Shown: positions 22,019 to 29,570, counted from the stretch's first letter. The stretch: DNA of 29,570 nt from an uncultured Coriobacteriaceae bacterium (GCA_900550055.1 URQU01000024.1:1-29570), one strand, 5' to 3'. Numbers and translations are program-made. Notes: generated by a model not told the origin, from the sequence alone.

Positions 22019-23989
22019 TTACGCCACCTGCGTCTTCGGGGCGTACTGCTTCGATGTCTCGCCGAAGAACACCTCGTACCAGCACAGGAAGCAGTACACG
22101 TTCCAGATGCGCATCATCTTGAGCTTGGAACGGCCCTCCTGCGTGCTGAAATCGGCGCTGCGATGGTCGTTAAGCATCTTCATCAGGTAGTCAACGTTGA
22201 AGAACTCGTGCGCAGCGGGGCTGGTGAACGCCTCTTTGATGCGCTCGTAGTACAGGTCGGTCTGCAGCCACACAGTCAGCGGCGTGATGAACGGCTGCTT
22301 GGGCATGTCCGCCACCTTCTGCGGGAAGCCCAGGTGGGCCGCCGCACGGCGCAGCGCGTACTTCGAATGCTCATCGGTGACACGGCAGTCGGTGGGCAGC
22401 TGCAGCGCCACATCGAGCACCTTCTTATCAAGGAAGGGAACGCGCAGCTCAAGGGAGTGAGCCATGGACATGCGGTCGGCCTTCAGGCAGATGTCGTAGG
22501 GCATGTAGGAGACCATGTCCACGTACTGCGTCTGCGTGATCACGTCGCCGCCGCCCGTCTGCACCGCAGCCTCGTCGAAGTGCGGCTTGCACCATTCCCA
22601 TGGTTTGCAGGGGCCGTTATAGCCCTTCAGCACATGGGGCACCTCGTCCCACATGTAGTTCATGCACGCGCGTTGGTAGCTCTTCTCCGGGCCGCCCGAG
22701 CCGCGCATGGCGAAATGACGCCCATGGAACGGCGGCAGCTTCTGAGCAACCGCGCCGCCGGCCGCGCGCAGCGCACGGGGCACCTTGAAGTACTTGGAGA
22801 ACTCGTACTGGTCGTGGTAGATCCAGTAGCCGCCGAACAGCTCGTCGGCACCCTCACCGGACTGCACCACCTTCACCTCTTTGGAGGCAAGCTGGCTGAC
22901 GAAGTACAGCGGGATGGCCGACGGCGCGCCGAGCGGCTCGTCCATGTGGTATTGCTCGGTGGGAACGATATCCAGGAACTCTTTGGCCGTGACCTGCACG
23001 TCCTTGTTGGAAAGTCCCGCCCATTCGGCGAACTCGCGCGCGTCCTTCAGCTCGTCCAGCTTGATCTTGAAGCCGGCGTTCTCGGCCTTGTCGCGCTGCT
23101 CCTCGCTGCCGGTGATGTCGTAGCCCACGGAGAACGTCTTCACGCCCTCGTCGTGATGCTGGCCCATGCAGTACGCGGCCAGCGAGCTATCGATGCCGCC
23201 GGACAGGAAGCTGCCGATCTCCACGTCGGCGATCTCATGAGCGCGCACGCTCTCGTCGAACGTGTCCTTGATGATGTCAGCCCATTCCTCAAGGCCCTTG
23301 GAACGATCGATCTTGTAGGTGATCTTGTAGAAGCACTCGATGGTGGTCTTGCCGTCCTTGAGCACCATGAAATGACCGGGCGTCATCTTATGAACGTCCT
23401 TGAACATAGTCTGCGAGTCGTTCATGTACTCGAAGCACAGGTACTGCGGAAGGGCCTCGCGGTTGAGTTCCTTCTTGAAGCGCGGGTGTGCCAGGAAGGA
23501 CTTGATCTCGCTACCCCAGATGAGACGACGGCCTTCATGCTGGTAGTACAGCGGCTTGATTCCGAAGATATCGCGCGCAAGCACCAGCTGCTTTTCCTTG
23601 GCATCCCAGATGGCGATGGCGAACATGCCGCGCAGACGTTCGAACACGCCCGTTCCCCAGGCTTCATAGCCATGCACGATGGTCTCGGTGTCGCCGTTGG
23701 TCTTGAACTGGTAGCCCATGCCCTCAAGCTCGGCACGCAGCTCCTGGAAGTTGTAGATCTCGCCGTTGAACGTGACAGTCACGCTGCCATCGGCGTTCTG
23801 CATGGGCTGGTGGCTGCCCTCAAGGTCGATGATGGACAGGCGGCGAAAGCCCATTGCCACATCATCGTTAACGAAAAAGCCCTCATCATCAGGGCCGCGA
23901 TGGATAATGCGATCCGCCATGTCCTTAACGATGGCGCGATTGACGCCCTCGTCGAAATCAACGGCGGTGAATCCCACGAATCCGCACAT
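22019..23989 (-). CDS. asnB: Asparagine synthetase, glutamine-hydrolysing (AsnB family)
   Basis: A 656-residue enzyme. It begins MCGFVGF, giving Cys2 as the N-terminal nucleophile of the glutaminase domain, so the ATG at 23989 is the true start although an 8-residue longer frame exists. RGPDDEG and NGEIYN mark the glutaminase site. The ATP-pyrophosphatase loop LSGGIDSS is at 262-269. It normally converts aspartate to asparagine; relatives such as AsnB of Lactobacillus and AsnH of Lactococcus instead amidate peptidoglycan residues. It is divergent from an ATP-grasp ligase resembling D-aspartate ligase, which supports a cell-wall role but does not prove it. AAGGAG lies about 12 bases before the start. 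A -10-like TATGAT is at 24046-24051. Confidence 0.95.
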   Translation of the reverse strand: MCGFVGFTAVDFDEGVNRAIVKDMADRIIHRGPDDEGFFVNDDVAMGFRRLSIIDLEGSHQPMQNADGSVTVTFNGEIYNFQELRAELEGMGYQFKTNGDTETIVHGYEAWGTGVFERLRGMFAIAIWDAKEKQLVLARDIFGIKPLYYQHEGRRLIWGSEIKSFLAHPRFKKELNREALPQYLCFEYMNDSQTMFKDVHKMTPGHFMVLKDGKTTIECFYKITYKIDRSKGLEEWADIIKDTFDESVRAHEIADVEIGSFLSGGIDSSLAAYCMGQHHDEGVKTFSVGYDITGSEEQRDKAENAGFKIKLDELKDAREFAEWAGLSNKDVQVTAKEFLDIVPTEQYHMDEPLGAPSAIPLYFVSQLASKEVKVVQSGEGADELFGGYWIYHDQYEFSKYFKVPRALRAAGGAVAQKLPPFHGRHFAMRGSGGPEKSYQRACMNYMWDEVPHVLKGYNGPCKPWEWCKPHFDEAAVQTGGGDVITQTQYVDMVSYMPYDICLKADRMSMAHSLELRVPFLDKKVLDVALQLPTDCRVTDEHSKYALRRAAAHLGFPQKVADMPKQPFITPLTVWLQTDLYYERIKEAFTSPAAHEFFNVDYLMKMLNDHRSADFSTQEGRSKLKMMRIWNVYCFLCWYEVFFGETSKQYAPKTQVA

Positions 23990-24045
23990 GCTTTGGAAAG
24001 CTCCTTCTCTCACAGGTTCGCCGACGGGTGTTTATGCATTCGCCC

Positions 24046-24051
24046 ATCATA
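24046..24051 (-). promoter_or_regulatory. Possible -10 box for asnB
   Basis: The minus strand reads TATGAT about 57 bases ahead of the asnB start. No convincing -35 was found at the usual spacing. Confidence 0.35.
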
Positions 24052-24120
24052 CGCCACCGCCCCGCCCTATGGGCACTTTCCACGAAACGCGCGTCACGCC
24101 TACGCGCGGTTGCCGGCGTG

Positions 24121-24129
24121 TGCGATAAT
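24121..24129 (+). promoter_or_regulatory. Extended -10 promoter for the ATP-grasp ligase gene
   Basis: TGCGATAAT fits an extended -10 (TGNTATAAT) with one mismatch and lies about 40 bases before the ATG at 24169. No good -35 is present, as is typical for extended -10 promoters. Confidence 0.45.
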
Positions 24130-24168
24130 GCAAGGCTGCAAACGTTATCGGGTCTCAAAGGAGATTTC

Positions 24169-25467
24169 ATGACCGCAAACGTCGATCCCGCACCTATCAC
24201 CTGCACCGAAGATGTTGCGCGCTTGCTGCAACCGGTGGTGGTAGGCGGCGACATTCTTGCCTACAGCTACGTGCGCGAACTGCATCGCGCCTTCGGTATC
24301 GAAAGCACCATCGTGCTCGCCACGCAGAACATCAAGATGCTCTCCGAAAGCCGTTTCACCGACTATCGTCTGGAGCCGCATATCCACGAGCAGGAAGGTT
24401 TGTACAACGCGCTTGAGCGCATCGCCAAGGAAGTTCATGGGATGCATCCGGAAAAGACGCTGCTCATCTTGGGCTGCGATGACTGCCACGCCCGCATGCT
24501 CTCGCAGGGCAAGCAACGCCTGCAGGACCTTGGCTACGTGGTTCCCTACATCGATTTCCCCCTGCTCGACGACATCACGCAGAAGCGTCGCTTCTACGAG
24601 ATCTGCGAGGAGCTTGACATCCCGTTCCCGAAAACGTGGTACTTCGATTGCGGAAACGGCCCCGACGAGCTTCCGGTCAACGAGTTCCCGTACCCGCTGA
24701 TCGCCAAGCCCTCAAACTCGGCCCAGTTCCAAGATGCCGAGCCCTCCATCGATGGCTGGCGAAAGATCTATGAGATCGAAAGCCCCGAAGAACTTGCGCA
24801 GGTTTGGCGCAGCATCCGCACGTCGGACTACAACAACTTGCTGGTGCTGCAGGACTTCATCCCCGGCGGCGACGACGCCATCCGCACGCTTACCACGTTC
24901 TCTGATGCCTCCGGTGACATGCGCGTGGTCGCGGGTGGCGTGGTATGCCTACAGGACCACGACCCCACCGCGCTCGGTAACCCGCTGTGCATCATGGGCG
25001 AGCGCGAAGAGGCCATCATCTCGTGCGCCAAGCGCTTCCTATCCCATGTGGAGTATCGCGGCTTCGCCAACTTCGACATCAAATACGACAGCCGCGACGG
25101 CAGCTTCCGCTTCTTCGAAGTTAACACCCGCTGCGGGCGTAATACCTACTACATGAGCCTTGGCGGGCAGAACTTCGTCGAGCTGATCGTGCGTGAGTTC
25201 GTCATGGGCCAGCCAGTGGAGTACCACGAGGCCTATAACCCGTTTTTATACTGCTGCGTGCCCGCCTACGTGCTCAAACGCAGCATGAACAACCAGGAGC
25301 GCCTTGCTCAGGCGCTGAATGCCCTGAAGGCCACCGACGAGCCCTACCCGCTGCATTACGCGCCCGATTCCTTCAAGCACAATATGTGGGCGAAGATCAT
25401 GCACCTGAACCAGATTCGCAAGTTCAAGCGGTTCTACTGGGACACGAACGGAAAGCAGTTGAAGTAG
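24169..25467 (+). CDS. ATP-grasp carboxylate-amine ligase, D-aspartate-ligase-like
   Basis: A 432-residue ATP-grasp enzyme. The N-terminal domain (VVVGGDILAYSYVRELHRAF, then LLILGCDDCHARML and LGYVVPYIDFPLLDDIT) has the same plan as the D-aspartate ligase that adds D-Asp to the peptidoglycan stem lysine in enterococci. The ATP-grasp core shows PLIAKPSNSAQF with the nucleotide lysine, and RFFEVNTRCGRN with metal ligands E317 and N319. The C-terminal 90 residues are specific to this group. The ATG at 24169 has AAAGGAGATTTC ahead of it. It is divergent from asnB and ends at a strong terminator. The substrate is inferred; another amino acid or a non-wall substrate is possible. Confidence 0.8.
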   Translation: MTANVDPAPITCTEDVARLLQPVVVGGDILAYSYVRELHRAFGIESTIVLATQNIKMLSESRFTDYRLEPHIHEQEGLYNALERIAKEVHGMHPEKTLLILGCDDCHARMLSQGKQRLQDLGYVVPYIDFPLLDDITQKRRFYEICEELDIPFPKTWYFDCGNGPDELPVNEFPYPLIAKPSNSAQFQDAEPSIDGWRKIYEIESPEELAQVWRSIRTSDYNNLLVLQDFIPGGDDAIRTLTTFSDASGDMRVVAGGVVCLQDHDPTALGNPLCIMGEREEAIISCAKRFLSHVEYRGFANFDIKYDSRDGSFRFFEVNTRCGRNTYYMSLGGQNFVELIVREFVMGQPVEYHEAYNPFLYCCVPAYVLKRSMNNQERLAQALNALKATDEPYPLHYAPDSFKHNMWAKIMHLNQIRKFKRFYWDTNGKQLK

Positions 25468-25499
25468 AAAGCCCTTGCCAATTGTCCTCCCATAAAGCT

Positions 25500-25537
25500 A
25501 AAGGGGGTGTAGCGCGTATACACGCTACACCCCCTTT
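25500..25537. terminator. Bidirectional terminator between the ATP-grasp gene and map
   Basis: AAAGGGGGTGTAGCG (25500-25514) pairs perfectly with CGCTACACCCCCTTT (25523-25537) around an 8-base loop. It lies between convergent genes and is suited to both. Confidence 0.9.
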
Positions 25538-25560
25538 GCTATGCACACCTTGTGATCTTG

Positions 25561-26334
25561 CTACAGAGGACGCTTGTGGTCCGGTTCGGTGGTGATGATC
25601 ACGGGGCCATCTTCGGTAATGGCGACCATCTTCTCGAAGTGGGCGCTCGGCTTTCCATCACGCGTGCTTACCAGCCACCCATCCTTGCACTGAAAGACCT
25701 TTCGGGTACCCATATTGATCATCGGCTCAATAGCCAGCACCATGCCAACCTGCAGCCTCATTCCCAAGTGCCTATGTCCGTAATTTGGAACGTTGGGCTC
25801 TTCGTGCATATTTCTACCCACGCCATGGCCAACATATTCGCGAACTACGCCATAGCCGGCATTCTCGGCAATCGATTGCACAGCATGACCGATGTCGCCT
25901 AAGTGGTTCCCCGCAACAGCGCAGTCCAAACCGGCCCACATGCATTTCTCGGTGACCTTGAGAAGCTTGCGCTTTTGCTCGGATATCTTCCCAACCGCAA
26001 ACGTCCAGGCGTTGTCCCCTACCCAACCGTCAACGGTTGCGCCGGTATCAACGCTGAGGATATCGCCATCCCGAAGCACGACGTTTTTCGAAGGAATGCC
26101 GTGAACAATCTGCTCGTTCACTGATGCACAGATGGTGCCCGGGAATCCGCCATAACCTTTGAATGCCGGGATACCACCGCGCTCACGGATATAGGTTTCG
26201 GCAAACTCATCAAGCTCCAACGTAGAGATGCCAGGCTTCACAAGCTCCCCTACCTTGCGCAACACTTCTGCGGAAAGCTGCCCTGCAGCCTTCATGGCCT
26301 CGATCTCGCCGGGAGACTTCAAGATAACCGCCAT
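25561..26334 (-). CDS. map: Methionine aminopeptidase, type I
   Basis: A 257-residue enzyme that removes N-terminal methionine from new proteins. Metal and catalytic positions are visible in the VHGIPS histidine, ILSVDTGATVDGWVGDNAWTF (two Asp ligands), GHGVGRNMHEEPNVPNYG (His ligands), LAIEPMINMG (Glu ligand) and TEDGPVIIT (Glu ligand). The start at 26334 has AGGAG 8 bases upstream; a longer in-frame extension has no family match. It stands alone between the L1 terminator and a bidirectional terminator, instead of within an adk-map-infA cluster as in many bacteria. The upstream 117 bp to the L1 terminator must carry its promoter, which I could not define. Confidence 0.96.
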   Translation of the reverse strand: MAVILKSPGEIEAMKAAGQLSAEVLRKVGELVKPGISTLELDEFAETYIRERGGIPAFKGYGGFPGTICASVNEQIVHGIPSKNVVLRDGDILSVDTGATVDGWVGDNAWTFAVGKISEQKRKLLKVTEKCMWAGLDCAVAGNHLGDIGHAVQSIAENAGYGVVREYVGHGVGRNMHEEPNVPNYGHRHLGMRLQVGMVLAIEPMINMGTRKVFQCKDGWLVSTRDGKPSAHFEKMVAITEDGPVIITTEPDHKRPL

Positions 26335-26450
26335 GCACCATGCTCCTAACTCATCACTCAAGCAATCTGCGTTTAAGACTAATGCAAACATTTGGCATTG
26401 ACTCATTTACGCACACGCCGATGGCGTTCTGACACAAGCCCACTATATAG

Positions 26451-26478
26451 AAAGAGCGGCCCCGAAGGACCGCCCTTT
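26451..26478 (-). terminator. Terminator of the rplK-rplA transcript
   Basis: On the minus strand a 12-bp stem AAAGGGCGGTCC/GGGCCGCTCTTT (with two wobble pairs) carries a UUCG tetraloop and is followed by CTATATAG. This is a canonical terminator placed 23 bp after the L1 stop. Confidence 0.9.
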
Positions 26479-26501
26479 ATTAGCTGAAATGGCTGAGATG
26501 C

Positions 26502-27212
26502 TTATTCAGCAGCAACCGTGTAGTTCTTGTTCACGGAAGAGTCAACAGCAACACCCGGAGTCATGGTGCCGGAAACGCTGACGGACTTGACGTACTTGCC
26601 CTTAGCAGCAGCAGGCTTCATGCGAAGAATCTCGTCGTAAACAGCGCCATAGTTCTCAGCGAGCTGCTCGGGGGTGAAGCTTGCCTTGCCGATGATGACA
26701 TGAGCAATGCCGTAACGGTCAGCGCGATACTCAACGCGGCCGCCCTTGAGCTCCTTGATAGCCTGAGCAACGTTCGGGGTAACCGTGCCGAGCTTCGGGT
26801 TCGGCATCAGGCCACGGGGGCCGAGGATCTTGCCCAGACGACCAACCTTGCCCATCTGATCAGGGGTAGCAACAGCAGCGTCGAAGTTGAACTCGCCAGC
26901 CTGGATCTGAGCGGTCAGCTCATCGGTGCCGACGATGTCAGCGCCAGCCTCGCGAGCGGCATCAGCTGCAGCGCCTTCGGCGAAGACGGCAACACGGACG
27001 GTCTTGCCAGAGCCGTTCGGCAGGGAGACCGTGCCACGCAGCTGCTGATCAGCCTGACGGGTGTCGATACCCAGGCGGAAGTGAGCCTCGATGGTCTGAT
27101 CGAACTTGGTGGTGGCGACTTCCTTCACCATTGCAAACGCCTCAAGCGGAGCGTAGGTGGCATCGCCGATCTTCTCGACGGCAGCGCGGTAAGCCTTGGA
27201 ATGCTTTGCCAT
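26502..27212 (-). CDS. rplA: 50S ribosomal protein L1
   Basis: A 236-residue L1, which binds 23S rRNA at the L1 stalk and, in many bacteria, represses its own L11-L1 message. Family marks are MAKHSKAYRAA, FDQTIEAHFRLGIDTR, the signature LGKILGPRGLMPNPKLGTVT, and the terminal KGKYVKSVSVSGTMTPGVAVD. The ATG at 27212 has GAAAGGAAC in front; a 20-residue longer frame has no L1 similarity. It lies 96 bp after rplK and ends at a strong terminator. Confidence 0.97.
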   Translation of the reverse strand: MAKHSKAYRAAVEKIGDATYAPLEAFAMVKEVATTKFDQTIEAHFRLGIDTRQADQQLRGTVSLPNGSGKTVRVAVFAEGAAADAAREAGADIVGTDELTAQIQAGEFNFDAAVATPDQMGKVGRLGKILGPRGLMPNPKLGTVTPNVAQAIKELKGGRVEYRADRYGIAHVIIGKASFTPEQLAENYGAVYDEILRMKPAAAKGKYVKSVSVSGTMTPGVAVDSSVNKNYTVAAE

Positions 27213-27308
27213 GATAGTTCCTTTCGTGGTTCGTAGCGAGCTTATGCGGCTTCTAACGCAAAGCCCTTCCACTGTCCAAAATCAAATGCATCAAATGATG
27301 CGGAATTC

Positions 27309-27800
27309 TTAAGCCTCGCCCCTGAGGATAGCGGCCAGCTTCTTGGAAGGCACATAGGTCTTCTTCATCTCGACGCCCTCAACGCGCACGCCCATGGAAC
27401 GAGCGGTGCCGGCAACGATACGCATAGCAGCATCGATGTCGTTAGCGTTCAGGTCGGGGAGCTTGATCTCAGCGATCTCGCGGAGCTGATCCTGAGTAAG
27501 GGTGCCCACGAACTTCAGCTGCGGGATACCGGACGCGGACTTCAGGCCCAGCTTCTCCTTGATCAGCACGGCCGCCGGCGGCGTCTTGCAGATAAAGGTG
27601 AAGGACTTATCCTCGTACACCGTGATCTCGACAGGGATGATGGTGCCCTTCTGCTCCTGCGTCTGAGCGTTGAACGCCTGGCAGAACTGCATGATGTTGA
27701 CACCCTGAGCACCCAGAGCCGGGCCGACGGGCGGGGCCGGATTCGCAGCGCCAGCAGGAATCTGCAGCTTAACGAAGCCGGTAACTTTCTTCTCAGCCAT
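27309..27800 (-). CDS. rplK: 50S ribosomal protein L11 with C-terminal extension
   Basis: A 163-residue L11; the usual length is about 141. The core is standard: PAGAANPAPPVGPALGAQGVNIMQFCQAFNAQT (proline-rich, thiostrepton/GTPase-centre region), FTFICKTPPAAVLI, and EIKLPDLNANDIDAAMRIVAGTARSMGVRVEG. About 20 residues continue after the normal end (MKKTYVPSKKLAAILRGEA), basic and possibly touching rRNA. The start at 27800 follows GAAAGGTAATTAG. It is 102 bp after nusG, a gap where an L1-binding leader could sit, though I could not identify one. Confidence 0.97.
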   Translation of the reverse strand: MAEKKVTGFVKLQIPAGAANPAPPVGPALGAQGVNIMQFCQAFNAQTQEQKGTIIPVEITVYEDKSFTFICKTPPAAVLIKEKLGLKSASGIPQLKFVGTLTQDQLREIAEIKLPDLNANDIDAAMRIVAGTARSMGVRVEGVEMKKTYVPSKKLAAILRGEA

Positions 27801-27902
27801 TCTAATTACCTTTCAAAATGCTTTTGCACTATATATCTTCACAGTCTAAGGAATGAGAAGCCCCGGTCCACGCGGGCACGCCTTGAAACTGCAGAGACTA
27901 TT

Positions 27903-28433
27903 CTATATGCAGGAAACCTGATCGAACGAAAGCTCCACTGGGGTTTCACGACCAAAGATCGAAACCATAACCTTGACCTTGCCGGCGTCGGGCATAACCT
28001 CGGAAACAACGCCATCAAACTCAGCCAAAGGACCGGAAACGACCTTGACGGCCTGTCCTGCCTCAAGATTGGTAGAAGTCTTCTTGGGAGCCTCGTGGCT
28101 GGTACGTTTCATAATCTTGTTGTACTCATCACGAGTGAGCGGCGCAGGCTTGCTATCAGCGCCAACGAAGCCGGTAACGCCAGGAGTATTGCGAACAGCA
28201 GCCCAGCTACGATCATCAAGCTCCATACGAACCAAAACGTAACCCGGGAAAACCTTCTTTTCGCTTTCCTTGCGACGACCGCCCTCTTTGATTTCGGTAA
28301 CGGTCTCGGTAGGAATCTCGATTGCGAAGACATTGTTCTCAAGGCCCATGGTTTCAATACGGGTTTCGAGGTTGGTCTTCACCTTGTTCTCATAGCCGGA
28401 GTAGGTGTGAAGCACATACCACTTCTTCGACAT
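27903..28433 (-). CDS. nusG: Transcription termination/antitermination protein NusG
   Basis: A 176-residue NusG, which links RNA polymerase with Rho or the ribosome. The NGN domain begins WYVLHTYSGYENKVKTNLE and includes VFPGYVLVRMELDD and NTPGVTGFVG. The C-terminal KOW domain has AGQAVKVVSGPLAEFDGVVSEV and the end VELSFDQV. The ATG at 28433 is 3 bp after the secE stop with only a weak ribosome site, so coupled translation with secE is likely. Confidence 0.97.
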   Translation of the reverse strand: MSKKWYVLHTYSGYENKVKTNLETRIETMGLENNVFAIEIPTETVTEIKEGGRRKESEKKVFPGYVLVRMELDDRSWAAVRNTPGVTGFVGADSKPAPLTRDEYNKIMKRTSHEAPKKTSTNLEAGQAVKVVSGPLAEFDGVVSEVMPDAGKVKVMVSIFGRETPVELSFDQVSCI

Positions 28434-28436
28434 GCC

Positions 28437-28871
28437 TTATGCCCCCAATCCGGAAATCAAAAACAACAGCGGCGTAATAATGCCATTGTCAAGAACAGCA
28501 ACATAAATACCGAAGAAGAGAAGTGCGGCAACTACCACAACGCTCCAACGAAGGACATCCTGACGGCTGGGCCAGGTAACGCGTTTCATCTCAGCCTTAA
28601 CATCCCTGAGGAACTGGAAACGCTTCTTCTTGGGCTTAGCAGCTTTCTTCTCGGCCTTCTTTTCAACAGCCTTGCTCTGCTTAGCGTCTTTTGCAGAATC
28701 AGCAGCCTGAGAAGTTTTACCGAACAGCTTCTTCTTAGGAGCTTCGGTATCAGCGCTTTCGCCCTGAGCTTGTTTCAATGCCTCAGCAGCAGCTTCGGCC
28801 TGACGAGCTTCCTTGCGAGCGGCGCGAGCGGCAGATGCCTTCGCACGCTGAGTTTTTGATTTCTTAGCCAT
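28437..28871 (-). CDS. secE: Preprotein translocase subunit SecE with long basic N-terminus
   Basis: A 144-residue SecE, part of the SecYEG channel. The family core is at the C-terminus: FLRDVKAEMKRVTWPSRQDV amphipathic helix, then one membrane segment VVVVAALLFFGIYVAVLDNG. The first 84 residues are Lys/Ala-rich and carry no known fold; similar extensions occur in other actinobacteria. The start at 28871 has AAAGGAATC before it. It is upstream of nusG, the conserved order. An extended -10-like TGCTAAAAT is at 28939-28947. Confidence 0.95.
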   Translation of the reverse strand: MAKKSKTQRAKASAARAARKEARQAEAAAEALKQAQGESADTEAPKKKLFGKTSQAADSAKDAKQSKAVEKKAEKKAAKPKKKRFQFLRDVKAEMKRVTWPSRQDVLRWSVVVVAALLFFGIYVAVLDNGIITPLLFLISGLGA

Positions 28872-28938
28872 CTGATTCCTTTAGGGATCGTTTTACCTCT
28901 AAACGCCAAACAAGCAGCCTGGCATCAAGCTGCTGATC

Positions 28939-28947
28939 ATTTTAGCA
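28939..28947 (-). promoter_or_regulatory. Possible extended -10 promoter for secE-nusG
   Basis: The minus strand reads TGCTAAAAT about 70 bases upstream of secE and downstream of the tRNA-Trp gene. It matches an extended -10 with one mismatch; no -35 is evident. Read-through from the rpmG/tRNA region is the alternative. Confidence 0.4.
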
Positions 28948-28977
28948 ACCTGACTACAAGCTGCTCGCTATTCGAGC

Positions 28978-29054
28978 TGGCAGGCCAGGAGGGACTCGAA
29001 CCCCCAACATGCGGTTTTGGAGACCGCCGCTCTACCAATTGGAGCTACTGGCCT
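28978..29054 (-). tRNA. tRNA-Trp (CCA anticodon)
   Basis: The minus strand folds as a full cloverleaf: acceptor AGGCCAG paired with CTGGCCT, D-arm GCTC/GAGC, anticodon stem GCGGT/ACCGC with loop CTCCAAA (anticodon CCA), and a TTCGAGT T-loop. The 3' end is GCCA, so the CCA is encoded in the DNA. A small hairpin GCTCG/CGAGC follows directly (28962-28976). It lies between rpmG and secE, the common actinobacterial and firmicute arrangement. Confidence 0.97.
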
Positions 29055-29077
29055 ATGCCCGTGCTAACCTCTGAAAA

Positions 29078-29227
29078 CTATCGGGTTTCCTTATGCAGGG
29101 TGTGCTTCTGGCACCACTTGCAATACTTCTTCAACTCGATACGATCAGGGTTGTTCTGCTTGTTCTTCTTGGTCGTGTAGTTACGGCGCTTGCACTCCGT
29201 ACACGCCAAGGTAACCATCGTGCGCAT
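29078..29227 (-). CDS. rpmG: 50S ribosomal protein L33
   Basis: A 49-residue protein, MRTMVTLACTECKRRNY..., with two CxxC zinc pairs (C9/C12 and C36/C39), so it is the zinc-binding (C+) form. AAGGAG lies 5 bases before the ATG at 29227. It follows tuf after a terminator and precedes tRNA-Trp by 23 bp. It sits at the usual place before secE. Confidence 0.95.
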   Translation of the reverse strand: MRTMVTLACTECKRRNYTTKKNKQNNPDRIELKKYCKWCQKHTLHKETR

Positions 29228-29285
29228 GAACTCTCCTTATAAGCCGTATTCAAACAAGCTTGAACGCATACACATGAACCTTAAG

Positions 29286-29313
29286 AAAGGGCCCGCCCGT
29301 AAGCGGGCCCTTT
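29286..29313 (-). terminator. Terminator of tuf
   Basis: AAAGGGCCCGC (29286-29296) pairs perfectly with GCGGGCCCTTT (29303-29313) around a 6-base loop, followed on the minus strand by CTTAAGG. It ends the tuf transcript 18 bp past the stop. Confidence 0.88.
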
Positions 29314-29331
29314 GAAAGCTGCAGCTTAAAA

Positions 29332-29570
29332 CTAAGCGATGATCTTGGTCACTCGACCAGAACCAACGGTGCGGCCACCCTCGCGGATAGCGAAGCGGAG
29401 GCCTTCCTCCATTGCCACCGGGTGAATCAGCTCAGCGGTGATGGTCACGTTGTCACCAGGCATAACCATCTCGGTGCCCTCGGGCAAGTGAGCAACACCG
29501 GTGATGTCGGTGGTGCGGAAGTAGAACTGCGGACGATAGCCATCGAAGAACGGGGTGTGACGGCCGCCCT
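29332..29570 (-). CDS. tuf: Elongation factor Tu, C-terminal part (5' end outside window)
   Basis: The last 79 codons of EF-Tu on the minus strand, ending RVTKIIA and a TAG at 29332. The residues HTPFFDGYRPQFYFRTTDIT, MVMPGDNVTI and the terminal FAIREGGRTVGSGRVTKI are the diagnostic EF-Tu domain 3. EF-Tu delivers aminoacyl-tRNA to the ribosome with GTP. The N-terminal G domain lies beyond the window edge. It is upstream of rpmG on the same strand but separated by a terminator. Confidence 0.97.
   Translation of the reverse strand, partial: GGRHTPFFDGYRPQFYFRTTDITGVAHLPEGTEMVMPGDNVTITAELIHPVAMEEGLRFAIREGGRTVGSGRVTKIIA

Noticed and set aside
22163..24172. 669-codon plus-strand frame opposite asnB
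   Set aside because: Shadow of asnB; same reasoning as for topA.
27801..27902. Search for an L1-binding autoregulatory leader before rplK
   Set aside because: I could not find the conserved loop sequence with confidence, so it is not listed as a feature.

Overview
The window looks like a chromosomal housekeeping segment of a high-GC, probably anaerobic, gut-type actinobacterium of the class Coriobacteriia (Eggerthella/Gordonibacter/Adlercreutzia-like). That assignment is inference from gene content and style: ThyX instead of ThyA, split class I fumarase, two DegV proteins, an archaeal-looking topoisomerase I, Lys/Ala-rich protein tails and the order tuf-rpmG-tRNA-Trp-secE-nusG-rplK-rplA. No 16S rRNA gene is present to confirm it. 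Most genes lie on the minus strand. Only the fumarase pair, a small exported protein, a methyltransferase and an ATP-grasp ligase are on the plus strand.

Region 1 (1-2017): a two-gene DNA-repair-type cassette, a radical SAM protein followed by a DUF4130 partner cut by the window edge. They overlap by ATGA. Upstream is a promoter with -35 and -10 elements 17 bp apart and a near-consensus actinobacterial LexA box inside the spacer. The radical SAM protein carries a beta-clamp-type QLSLF motif. Region 2 (2018-6105): a PflX-like radical SAM protein behind a 253-bp structured gap, then a degenerate 6PGDH/3-hydroxyisobutyrate-dehydrogenase-like protein translationally close to a DegV protein, and a second DegV.

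Region 3 (6157-12536): nicotinate phosphoribosyltransferase (NAD salvage), RicT/PSP1 protein with a very long basic tail, DNA polymerase III delta' subunit, thymidylate kinase and NAD(P) malic enzyme, all co-directional. Region 4 (12537-14753): a roughly 500-bp divergent spacer, the two fumarate hydratase subunits, then a strong convergent terminator. Malic enzyme and fumarase back to back suggest a shared malate/fumarate node.

Region 5 (14754-20707): topoisomerase I, a small Ala-rich exported protein, a terminator-bracketed gap, a YqhQ/DUF1385 membrane protein and flavin-dependent thymidylate synthase. Region 6 (20834-25467): a SAM methyltransferase, glutamine-hydrolysing asparagine synthetase, and a divergent D-aspartate-ligase-like ATP-grasp enzyme. 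The last two could together build an amidated peptidoglycan cross-bridge. Region 7 (25561-29570): methionine aminopeptidase, ribosomal proteins L1 and L11, NusG, SecE, tRNA-Trp, L33 and the C-terminal end of EF-Tu. This part is visibly less GC-rich than the rest.

The best leads for something undescribed are the apparently SOS-controlled, clamp-binding radical SAM/DUF4130 module at the left edge and the asnB/ATP-grasp pair. No CRISPR array, prophage or intact insertion sequence was seen.
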